A DNA stretch of 64,000 nt from Actinomycetospora sp. TBRC 11914 (lineage in GTDB: Bacteria > Actinomycetota > Actinomycetes > Mycobacteriales > Pseudonocardiaceae): the NCBI RefSeq assembly GCF_012933465.1, contig NZ_JABBND010000001.1:310001-374000 (forward strand), read 5' to 3'. Below are positions 39,034 through 46,012 of this stretch, piece by piece. The number at the start of each line of letters is the position of its first letter. Position 1 is the stretch's first letter. The notes under the pieces were generated by a model that searched no databases, was not told the origin of the DNA, and was given only the letters and a program-made list of their open reading frames with translations. The translations under genes and the position numbers were made by a program.

Positions 39034-40644
39034 ATGACCCCTCCCTCCGGCGATGCCGAGCGCGCCGACGCCGTCGTCGTCGGCGCCGGTCACAACGGGC
39101 TCGTCGCGGCCAACCTGCTCGCGGACGCGGGCTGGCGCGTGCACGTGCTCGAGGCCGCCGACGAGCCCGGAGGAGCCACCCGCAGCGCCGAGCTCGCCGC
39201 CCCCGGCTGGAGCACCGACCTCGGCAGCGCCTTCTACCCCCTCGGCGCCGCGTCGCCCGTGCTGCGCGGTCTCGACCTCGGCGCCCACGGGCTGCGCTGG
39301 TGCCACGCACCGCACCCGATGGCGCACGTGCTGCCCGACGACCGCGCCGCGCTCGTCTCGCGCGACCTCGACGTCACCGCCGAGTCGCTGGAACGGTTCG
39401 CCCCGGGCGACGGGGCCGCCTGGCGCCGGCTCGCGCGCCAGTGGCAGGAGATCCGCGAGCCGCTGCTCGAGGCGCTGCTCGCGCCGTTCCCGCCCGTGCG
39501 CCCGGCCGCCCGCCTGCTGCGCACCACCGGGACCCCGGACGCGCTGCGGCTCGCGCGCCGGCTGCTGCTGCCCGCGCAGCGCTTCGGCGAGGAGGAGTTC
39601 GACGGCGAGGGCGGCCGGGTCCTCGTCGCGGGCAACGCCATGCACGCCGACGTCCCGACGACCGCGGCCGGCAGCACCGCCTTCGGCTGGCTGCTGACGA
39701 TGCTCGCCCAGGACGTCGGCTTCCCGGTGCCCGAGGGCGGGTCGAGCGCGCTCACCGGCGCCCTCGTCGCGCGGCTCCGGGCCCGCGGCGGCCGCGTCGA
39801 CCGCTCCCGCCCGGTGGCGCGCGTCCTGGTCGAGGGCGGGCGCGCCGTGGGCGTCGTGGACACCGGGGGTGGCACCGTCCGGGCCGACGAGGCCGTGCTC
39901 GCCGACGTTGCCGCGCCGGTCCTCTACGGCGAGCTCGTCGGCGTCGAGCACCTTCCGTGGCGGATGCGGGAGGACCTGCAGCGGTTCCAGTGGGACCACG
40001 CGGTGCTCAAGGTCGACTGGGCGCTCTCCGGGCGGATGCCGTGGACCGCCGCCGAGGCCCACGGCGCGGGAGCGGTGCACGTCGGGGCTGACACCTCGGG
40101 GCTCGCCCACCTCGGGGGCCACCTCGCCGCGGGGCAGGTGCCGAACGACCCGTTCCTCATCCTCGGCCAGCTCACCACCGCCGACCCGTCGCGCTCGCCG
40201 GCGGGCACCGAGTCGTTGTGGGCCTACACCCGCGTCCCCCACGACCGGCTGCGCACCGCGGACGAGGTCGCGGCCCACGTCGGGCGGATGGAGGCGGTGC
40301 TCGAGCGGCACGCGCCGGGCTTCCGCGACCTCGTCGTCGGCCGCGCGGTGTCCGACCCGGACACGCTGCAGCGTCGCGACCCCAGCCTCGTCCGCGGCGC
40401 CCTCATGGGCGGCACGGCCCACCTGCACCAGCAGCTCGTGTTCCGGCCGACCCCAGGCCTCGGGCGACCCGACACCCCCGTCGACCGGCTCTTCCTCGCG
40501 GGGGCGTCCGCGCACCCCGGCGGCGCCGTGCACGGCGGGCCCGGGGCGTCGGCGGCGCGAGCCGCCCGGGCGCGGGCCGGTCGGCTCGGCCCGGCCTACG
40601 CCGCGCTCGTCCGCGGCGGGCACCGGCTCGTGCACGGGGGTTGA
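39034..40644 (+). CDS. FAD-dependent oxidoreductase, phytoene desaturase (CrtI)-like
   Basis: The 536-residue protein begins with an FAD dinucleotide-binding motif (VVVGAGHNGLVAANLLADAG, GAGHNG at 17-22) and a second flavin segment (EAADEPGGATRSAE), and ends with the family's LFLAGASAHPGGAVHGGPG for the FAD. This is the CrtI/NAD(P)/FAD oxidoreductase group that desaturates, isomerises or oxidises large hydrophobic substrates. No carotenoid biosynthesis gene is nearby, so a carotenoid substrate is not supported. It appears to be a single gene. Confidence 0.86.
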   Translation: MTPPSGDAERADAVVVGAGHNGLVAANLLADAGWRVHVLEAADEPGGATRSAELAAPGWSTDLGSAFYPLGAASPVLRGLDLGAHGLRWCHAPHPMAHVLPDDRAALVSRDLDVTAESLERFAPGDGAAWRRLARQWQEIREPLLEALLAPFPPVRPAARLLRTTGTPDALRLARRLLLPAQRFGEEEFDGEGGRVLVAGNAMHADVPTTAAGSTAFGWLLTMLAQDVGFPVPEGGSSALTGALVARLRARGGRVDRSRPVARVLVEGGRAVGVVDTGGGTVRADEAVLADVAAPVLYGELVGVEHLPWRMREDLQRFQWDHAVLKVDWALSGRMPWTAAEAHGAGAVHVGADTSGLAHLGGHLAAGQVPNDPFLILGQLTTADPSRSPAGTESLWAYTRVPHDRLRTADEVAAHVGRMEAVLERHAPGFRDLVVGRAVSDPDTLQRRDPSLVRGALMGGTAHLHQQLVFRPTPGLGRPDTPVDRLFLAGASAHPGGAVHGGPGASAARAARARAGRLGPAYAALVRGGHRLVHGG

Positions 40645-40747
40645 CCTCGGCGGGTGGCTCCTGGTGCCCTGATGGGCGCACCACACGCTCGCGCTCGCGG
40701 TGTACTCCCCGCTGCCCTGCGCTCCTCGCCCGAGGAGGCCATCCACG

Positions 40748-40909
40748 GTGTTCGCCGACCACGCCGGAGCCGGAGTGCCCCAGGCACCCCCGGACGACTG
40801 GCTCCACGCCATCACCCGCCGGCCCGACTCGCCCCCCGAGCGGTCCCGCCCGTCCGAGGAGCGGCCCGCCCGGGAGTCCGACGCCCCGAGGTGCGCTCCG
40901 CGCTCGTGA
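40748..40909 (+). CDS. Small hypothetical protein
   Basis: A 53-residue frame starts at a GTG about nine bases after GAGGAGG (Val-Phe-Ala-Asp-His). It is rich in Pro, Arg and Glu, with PDDWLHAITRRPDSPPERSRP in the centre, and no recognisable domain. Its TGA stop sits in the left arm of the third long palindrome exactly as in the two preceding elements, which supports it as a real gene. Function unknown. Confidence 0.5.
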   Translation: MFADHAGAGVPQAPPDDWLHAITRRPDSPPERSRPSEERPARESDAPRCAPRS

Positions 40910-40963
40910 GCACAAAGTGTCGCTATACCGACACTTTCTGCTCACGAGGCCGAAGGCCACCTC
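40888..40963. repeat. REP-like palindrome 3
   Basis: Arms of 35 bases (40888-40922 and 40929-40963) with a few mismatches surround a six-base loop CTATAC. The inner 20 bases (CTCGTGAGCACAAAGTGTCG against CTCGTGAGCAGAAAGTGTCG) differ at one position. The TGA of the 53-residue gene is within CGTGAGCA of the left arm. Confidence 0.82.
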
Positions 40964-41010
40964 GAGGGAACCCGTTTCCGGGGTGAGCCGGGCGGGGAAG
41001 CACCCCGCCC

Positions 41011-41511
41011 ATGGCCGACCGACAGCCCGCCCGCGTCCGCCGGGTCACCCTCGCGGCCGTCGAGCTCGTCGCCTGGGTCGTCGTGCTCACCGCCGTGTGG
41101 GTCGCCACGCTGACGAGCGTCGGGCTCCTGGAGGTCGTGGTGGCCGCCGTGGTGTCCGTGCCGATCGCGGTGCTCGCCCTGGCCGCGCGGCGCGTCCTCG
41201 ATGCCCCCACGGCGCTCCCGCCGGACGGGTGGCGGTGGGCCGCCCGCCTGCCCGGCGCGGTGGTGACGGACACCGGGCGGCTCGCCGTCGCCGTGGTGCG
41301 CGCGGTGCGGTCCGGGAGGCCGCTCGGCCAGGAGCGCCGCCTGCCCCTCGCCGACCCGCCCGACGCGGTCCCCGACGCCCGCGGCTCCGTCGGCGCGGTG
41401 ACGATCTCGACGACGCCCGGGGCCTACGTCGCCGACGTCCGCCGCGACGCCCTCGTCGTGCACGCGCTCTCGCCGACCCCGTCGGCGCTGGAGCGGGCGG
41501 TGGCCCGGTGA
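41011..41511 (+). CDS. mrpE: Mrp-type Na+/H+ antiporter subunit E
   Basis: The 166-residue protein has two or three hydrophobic N-terminal segments (LAAVELVAWVVVLTAVWVATL, VVVAAVVSVPIAVLALAA) and the MnhE/MrpE soluble tail (AVTISTTPGAYVADVRRDALVVHAL). MrpE helps assemble the antiporter complex. It starts a seven-gene operon; its stop overlaps the next start by GTGA. Gene order here is E-F-G-(DUF4040)-B-C-D. Confidence 0.88.
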   Translation: MADRQPARVRRVTLAAVELVAWVVVLTAVWVATLTSVGLLEVVVAAVVSVPIAVLALAARRVLDAPTALPPDGWRWAARLPGAVVTDTGRLAVAVVRAVRSGRPLGQERRLPLADPPDAVPDARGSVGAVTISTTPGAYVADVRRDALVVHALSPTPSALERAVAR

Positions 41512-41762
41512 GCCCGTTCGTGCTGCTGGCGGGCGTGCTGCTGGTCGTGCTCGCCGGTCCTGGGCTCCTGCTGGCCTCGCGGGGCACCGCCGTCGCGCGC
41601 CTCGCCGGGCTGCAGCTGGCCCAGGCGGTGGCCGTCCTGCTCCTGACGGTGCTCGCCCTGGCGCTGGGACAGCCCAGCATGCTGATCGTGCCGCTGGTGA
41701 CCGTGCTGCTCTCGTTCGCCGGCACGCTCGTCTTCACCCGGCTGCTGCGGGGCGTGGTGTGA
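41508..41762 (+). CDS. mrpF: Mrp-type antiporter subunit F
   Basis: This 84-residue protein has three predicted membrane helices (LLAGVLLVVLAGPGLLLA, LQLAQAVAVLLLTVLALALG, IVPLVTVLLSFAGTLVFTRLL), in the size and layout of MrpF/MnhF. The GTG at 41508 overlaps the mrpE stop in GTGA, and its own stop overlaps the next start the same way. Confidence 0.82.
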   Translation: MSPFVLLAGVLLVVLAGPGLLLASRGTAVARLAGLQLAQAVAVLLLTVLALALGQPSMLIVPLVTVLLSFAGTLVFTRLLRGVV

Positions 41763-42094
41763 CCGCGCCGCCGGGAGCGCTCGGCGTCGTCGTCTGGGTG
41801 CTCTGCGCACTCGCCGCGGTCACCGTCGTCGGCGCCGCAGGCGCCGCGCTCGTGCTGGGGTCGGTCGCCGAGCGGCTGCACCTGGTGACGGTGGTGACCT
41901 CGGTGGCGGGCCCCGCGACCGGCCTGGCGTGCGCGCTCGCGCTCGGGGCCTCGACGTCGACGGCCGCCGTCGTCGTCGTGGTCGTGCTGCTCGCCGCGAC
42001 GGCGCCGGTGCTGCAGACCGCGATCGCCCGCGCCGACCGGGAGGGACGCCGCGAGGCCGGCGCGCTCGACGACGAGCAGGGGGCGCCGCGGTGA
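41759..42094 (+). CDS. mrpG: Mrp-type antiporter subunit G
   Basis: The 111-residue protein has three membrane helices with the MnhG signature (VLGSVAERLHLVTVVTSVAGPATGL, i.e. the R-LH-x-T segment). MnhG is a small accessory subunit. Both ends overlap neighbouring genes by four bases, indicating coordinated translation. Confidence 0.86.
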   Translation: MTAPPGALGVVVWVLCALAAVTVVGAAGAALVLGSVAERLHLVTVVTSVAGPATGLACALALGASTSTAAVVVVVVLLAATAPVLQTAIARADREGRREAGALDDEQGAPR

Positions 42095-42360
42095 CCGTCC
42101 TGCTGATCATCGCCCTGCTGGCCACCGGGGTCGCCGGCACCGTCGTGGCGCTGACCCCCGACCCGCAGCGGCAGGCCGTGACGCTCTCGGTGTACGGGCT
42201 GCTCCTCGGCACCGTGTTCGTGCTGGCCGCCGCGCCCGACGTCGCGCTCTCGCAGCTGTCCGTCGGGACCGCCCTGGTGCCGCTGCTGGTGCTGCTCACC
42301 GTGCGGACCGTGCGCCGCCGCGGGGGCCGGTCCGGGGGTTCCGGGAGCGACGGCTCGTGA
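42091..42360 (+). CDS. DUF4040 (MbhD-like) antiporter subunit
   Basis: The 89-residue protein has two helices and the DUF4040 signature around ALSVYGLLLGTVFVLAAAPDVALSQLSVG, corresponding to the C-terminal part of MrpA (MbhD). In this operon it stands as a separate polypeptide, as in archaeal-type Mrp/Mbh modules. It overlaps both neighbours (GTGA). Confidence 0.8.
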   Translation: MTVLLIIALLATGVAGTVVALTPDPQRQAVTLSVYGLLLGTVFVLAAAPDVALSQLSVGTALVPLLVLLTVRTVRRRGGRSGGSGSDGS

Positions 42361-43094
42361 GCCGGCTCCGGCTCGTGCTGTTCGGGCTCGGCGCCGTCGG
42401 GCTCGCCGTGCTGTGGGTGGTGGCGACGACGGGTCTGCCCCCGGTCGGCACGGACGTGCACCCCTACCGCGACGCCGCCGTCGCCGCGGCGGCGGCGCAC
42501 GCCACCGCGAACGTCGTGTCCTCGATCAACTTCGACCAGCGCACGTTCGACACCCTCGGCGAGGAGACGATCCTGCTCGCCTCGGTCGTCGCGGTCACGA
42601 CGCTGCTGCGCCCGGCGGACGACGAGCGGGTCGAGCCGCCGGACCCGCCGCCCGCCGTCCTGCCGGCCACCCGGCTCGCCGGCTGGGCGCTGCTGCCGGT
42701 CACGCTGCTGGTGGGGGCCGACGTCGTGCTCCACGGGCACCTCACGCCGGGCGGCGGGTTCCAGGGCGGGGTCGTGCTCGCCACCGCGCTGCACCTGCTC
42801 TACCTCGCGGGCAGCTTCCCGGCGCTGCAGTGGGTCCGGCCGACCCGCTGGGCGCCGCTGCTCGAACCCGCGGGCAGCGGGCTGTTCGTGGTGGTCGGCC
42901 TGGCGGGGCTCGTGGTCGGCGCCGGGTTCACCGCGGAGTTCCTCCCGCCCGGCGTGCTCGGCGCTCCGTTGTCCTCCGGGACCGTCCTGCTGCTCAACGT
43001 GGTCGCGGGGGTCGGGGTCGGCGCGGCGGTCGTGTCGCTGCTCGGCCAGTTCCTCCGCCAGGAGATCGTCATCGGGCCGGGGGCGGCCCCGTGA
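42357..43094 (+). CDS. mrpB: Mrp-type antiporter subunit B, fused to an MbhE-like part
   Basis: The 245-residue protein has an N-terminal MbhE-like part (residues 1-~100: LVLFGLGAVGLAVLWVV, SINFDQRTFDTLGEETILLASVVAVTTLL) and the MnhB domain (VVLHGHLTPGGGFQGGVVLATALHLLYL). MrpB is a core membrane subunit. The GTG at 42357 overlaps the previous stop. Fusion of the MbhE-type and MrpB parts is common in actinobacteria. Confidence 0.87.
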   Translation: MSRLRLVLFGLGAVGLAVLWVVATTGLPPVGTDVHPYRDAAVAAAAAHATANVVSSINFDQRTFDTLGEETILLASVVAVTTLLRPADDERVEPPDPPPAVLPATRLAGWALLPVTLLVGADVVLHGHLTPGGGFQGGVVLATALHLLYLAGSFPALQWVRPTRWAPLLEPAGSGLFVVVGLAGLVVGAGFTAEFLPPGVLGAPLSSGTVLLLNVVAGVGVGAAVVSLLGQFLRQEIVIGPGAAP

Positions 43095-43444
43095 CCCTGA
43101 CCGTCGTCGCGTGGACCGTCGCGGGCTGGCTCGTCCTGGTCGGCGCGCTGGGCATCGTGCGCAGCCGCGACCTCGTCCACACCGTCGTCGCCCTGTCGGT
43201 GGCACAGTCCGGCACGTACGTCCTGCTCATCGCGGCCGGCTTCCAGCGGGGCGCCACCGTCCCGATCCTCGGCGCCGGCGGCGCCGGGTCCTCCCCCGTC
43301 GTCGACCCGCTCGTCCAGGCCATGGTCCTCACCGACATCGTGGTCTCGGCGACGGTGACGGCGCTGCTGCTGGCGCTGACGATCCAGATCGCCAAGCGGC
43401 ACGGCACCGTCGACCCCGACGAGCTCCGCGCGCTGCGCGGGTGA
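43091..43444 (+). CDS. mrpC: Mrp-type antiporter subunit C (NuoK-like)
   Basis: The 117-residue protein has three helices and resembles NuoK/MrpC (LGIVRSRDLVHTVVALSVAQSGTYVLLIA, PLVQAMVLTDIVVSATVTALLLALTIQIAKRHG). The conserved acidic residue in the second half (TDIVVSA) is the usual proton-relay position. It overlaps mrpB by four bases and is followed by mrpD after seven bases. Confidence 0.88.
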   Translation: MTLTVVAWTVAGWLVLVGALGIVRSRDLVHTVVALSVAQSGTYVLLIAAGFQRGATVPILGAGGAGSSPVVDPLVQAMVLTDIVVSATVTALLLALTIQIAKRHGTVDPDELRALRG

Positions 43445-43451
43445 GCCCGCC

Positions 43452-45272
43452 GTGAACACCGTGGACGTCCTCGCCCCGGTCGCCGTCACCGGCCCGGTGC
43501 TCCTGGCGTGCCTGGTCCTCGTCGCCGGCCGGTGGCTGCCCCGGCCGGTGATCGACGCCGTCGCCCTGGCCGGCGCGGTGGGCCTCGCGGTCTGCGGCGC
43601 CCTGCTCGTGCACGCCACCCTCGCGGGCGACGCGGTGACCTGGCTCGGCGGCTGGACGCCGCCGCCGGGCGCGCACCCGGTGGGGATCGCGCTGGTCGTG
43701 GACCCCGCCGCCGGCGGCCTGGTGGTCCTCGTCGGGGTGCTGGCGGCCGGGGCGCTGCTGTTCAGCTGGCGGTACTTCGCGTCCGTCGAGGCCCGGTTCC
43801 ACGGGCTGGTGCTGCTCTTCAGCGCCGGGATGACCGGCTTCGTGCTGGCCGGCGACCTCTTCACGATGCTCGTGTTCTTCGAGCTCATGGGGGCGGTGGC
43901 CTACGCGCTGGCCGCCTACAAGATCGAGGAGCCGCGCTCGCTGCAGGGTGGGCTGACGTTCGGGGTGGTCAACTCCCTGGGCGCCTACCTGGCGCTGTGC
44001 GGGATCGGGGTGCTCTACGCGCGGACCGGGCAGCTCTCCCTGGCCTACGTCGGCGAGACCCTGGCGGGCGCGCGGCCCGACGGGCCGGCCGTGGTCGGGA
44101 TCGTGCTCGTCCTTGTCGGATGGCTGGTCAAGGCGGCGGCCGTGCCCTTCCACTTCTGGCTCGCCGACGCGCACGCCGTCGCCCCCACCCCGGTGTGCGT
44201 GCTCTTCTCCGGTGTGATGGCGCCGCTCGGGGTCTACGGCGTCGTGCGGGTCAGCGCGGTCGCGGCCCCGGAGGTGCCGGCGCTGCGGGGTGTCCTCGTC
44301 GTCGTCGGGGCCGTGACCGCCGTGCTCGGCGCCGTGCTGTGCGTGGTCCAGCGCAACCTCAAGCGGCTGCTCGCCTACTCGACGATCGCCCACATCGGGC
44401 TCTTCCTCGTCGGCGCCACCGACGGCGGTGCCCGCGCGTGGCTGGTCTACCTCGCCGGGCACGCCGGGGTGAAGGCGGCGCTGTTCCTGCTGGTCGGCGG
44501 GCTGCTGGCGCGGTTCGGCAGCGTGGACGAGATCGATCTGCACGGCGCCGGCCGCACCGGGGACCCCGCCGACCGCGTCGCCGCCGCGCTCTACGTCGTG
44601 GCCGCGCTCGCGCTGGCGGGGCTGCCCCCGTTCGGGGCCGGGCTCGGGAAGGCCGCGCTGGAGGAGTCGGTGCCCGGGGCGCTCGTGCCGGTGGTCGTCG
44701 GGACCTCCGTGGTCACCGCCGCGGCGGTGCTGCGCGCGGGGCTGCGGGTGTTCTACGGCGTCGGCCCGCGCCCGGAGCGCCGGGTGGACCTCGAGCGCAC
44801 CAGCGGCGAGGGCGAGGAGCGGGAGACCACCGGCCGCCTGCGCCACGCGACCGCGACGATGCTCGCGGCCCCGGCCCTGCTGCTCGCCGCGGCCGCCGTC
44901 GTCGGGGTCCTCCCGCTGATCGGTCGGGTGGGCGCCCTCGCCGGGGAACGGCTCGCCGACGGCGGGGCCTACCGGGCGGCGGTGCTCGGGACCGGCGCCG
45001 TCGCGGGCGCGGTGCCCGAGCCGGTGAGCTGGCACCCGCCGGGCGTCGTCACCGGGGTGCTGACCACCGCGGCGGCGGTCGTGCTCGCGCTGCTCGTCCT
45101 GGTCTCCGGGCGGGTGCCGGCCCGACGACGGCGGCCGGTGCGGCGCGCGATCGGGCCGGTCGTGCTGGGCCTGGAGCGCCTGCACTCCGGCCACGTGGGC
45201 GACTACGTCGCCTGGTTGCTGTTCGGGGCCGCCGTCATCGGGATCGCGGTCGCGGCACCCACGCTGGGGTGA
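43452..45272 (+). CDS. mrpD: Mrp-type antiporter subunit D (NuoM/N-like)
   Basis: The 606-residue protein has about 14 helices and the proton-transporting NuoL/M/N core: TMLVFFELMGAVAYALAAYKIEE, WLVKAAAVPFHFWLADAHAVAPTPV, NLKRLLAYSTIAHIGLF and HAGVKAALFLLVGG, with Lys/Glu/His relay residues. It is the only NuoL/M/N-like subunit in the operon, since a full MrpA is missing. The extra hydrophilic loop (ERRVDLERTSGEGEERE) and the two C-terminal helices are in the expected place. It likely exchanges Na+ or other cations for protons. Confidence 0.9.
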   Translation: MNTVDVLAPVAVTGPVLLACLVLVAGRWLPRPVIDAVALAGAVGLAVCGALLVHATLAGDAVTWLGGWTPPPGAHPVGIALVVDPAAGGLVVLVGVLAAGALLFSWRYFASVEARFHGLVLLFSAGMTGFVLAGDLFTMLVFFELMGAVAYALAAYKIEEPRSLQGGLTFGVVNSLGAYLALCGIGVLYARTGQLSLAYVGETLAGARPDGPAVVGIVLVLVGWLVKAAAVPFHFWLADAHAVAPTPVCVLFSGVMAPLGVYGVVRVSAVAAPEVPALRGVLVVVGAVTAVLGAVLCVVQRNLKRLLAYSTIAHIGLFLVGATDGGARAWLVYLAGHAGVKAALFLLVGGLLARFGSVDEIDLHGAGRTGDPADRVAAALYVVAALALAGLPPFGAGLGKAALEESVPGALVPVVVGTSVVTAAAVLRAGLRVFYGVGPRPERRVDLERTSGEGEERETTGRLRHATATMLAAPALLLAAAAVVGVLPLIGRVGALAGERLADGGAYRAAVLGTGAVAGAVPEPVSWHPPGVVTGVLTTAAAVVLALLVLVSGRVPARRRRPVRRAIGPVVLGLERLHSGHVGDYVAWLLFGAAVIGIAVAAPTLG

Positions 45273-45279
45273 GACGGCC

Positions 45280-45408
45280 ACCGACGCGCCGGACACACGG
45301 CGCGTCGCACCGACGTGCGGGTGTGCGACGACCGACGTGCGACGCACACGTTCTCCGCGCGCCGACGTTCGAGTGCGCCACCACCGACGCGCGGGACACA
45401 CACTCGCC
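45280..45408. repeat. Degenerate direct-repeat block after the Mrp operon
   Basis: Five copies of an RCCGACGYKCG-type unit start at 45280, 45309, 45331, 45361 and 45383, with alternating steps of about 29 and 22 bases. This makes a composite of roughly 51 bp repeated two and a half times. It lies just after mrpD. It does not form a CRISPR pattern: the spacers are short and unequal. Confidence 0.7.
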
Positions 45409-45524
45409 CCCCGCCGACCCGGCTAGGGCGTGTCTCCTGAATCTAAGCGACCACGGATCCGCGGCGGCCACGCCGTGACGGGCTCGCTCCCGCGAGGGAG
45501 TCATCGCGCGCGGGCCGGGTCCCA

Positions 45525-45638
45525 CGCGCGAGGGGAACCCTCGGCCGCTCTAGCCGATCGAACCTTCCCCTCGCGCGACGGCGTCTCGCCGGGCGAGGGG
45601 ACAATTCAGCCGCTCTAGCCGCACGAGGGTTCCCCTCG
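45525..45638. repeat. Two related long-loop hairpins sharing the loop GCCGCTCTAGCCG
   Basis: Hairpin A has CGCGCGAGGGGAA (45525-45537) complementary to 45565-45577. Hairpin B has CGAGGGGA (45594-45601) complementary to 45631-45638. Both loops hold GCCGCTCTAGCCG. Together with repeats before them they fill the 406-base gap between mrpD and the HxlR gene; no gene is supported here. Confidence 0.72.
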
Positions 45639-45678
45639 CGCGAGGACGTGCCGGCCCGGGCCGACGGGGCACCAGCCC

Positions 45679-46011
45679 CTAGCGACCGGCCCGCGGGGGG
45701 CCGCCGCGACCGCGGCTGCAGGTGGTGAGCGCCTCCAGCAGGGGCGCCAGCCGGCGACCCTCCGCGGAGAGCGAGTACTCGGTGCGGGGCGGCCGGGTGT
45801 CGAGCACCCGCCGCTCCAGGAGCCCGGCCCCCTCCAGGTCCGCCAGCCGCGCGGCGAGCGTGGCCGGCGGGACCTGGCCGAGGGCCTGCTCGAACTCGGA
45901 GAACCGGACCGCACCGAGGTGCGCGGCGTAGAGCACCGAGAGCGACCAGCGTCGCTCCAGCAGTGCCGTCAGCGCGCGCACCTCGGGCGGTACCGGCTCC
46001 CGCGAGCACAT
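45679..46011 (-). CDS. HxlR-like winged-helix regulator, coupled to lon
   Basis: The 110-residue protein is a short HxlR-type regulator (VRALTALLERRWSLSVLYAAHLGAVRFSEFEQAL, PPATLAARLADLEGAGLLERRV, TEYSLSAEGRRL). Its start ATG (46011) lies one base beyond the stop of lon, so the two are cotranscribed, with the regulator downstream of the protease. It could fine-tune lon or an unlinked target. Confidence 0.82.
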   Translation of the reverse strand: MCSREPVPPEVRALTALLERRWSLSVLYAAHLGAVRFSEFEQALGQVPPATLAARLADLEGAGLLERRVLDTRPPRTEYSLSAEGRRLAPLLEALTTCSRGRGGPPRAGR

Positions 46012-46012
46012 G

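Noticed and set aside
45280-45408. CRISPR array
   Set aside because: The repeat unit is short and degenerate, spacing alternates between 22 and 29 bases, and no cas gene is present.
45424-45448. Possible insertion-sequence end (CTAGGGCGTGTCTCCTGAATC-like string)
   Set aside because: No matching second end, target duplication or transposase is visible.
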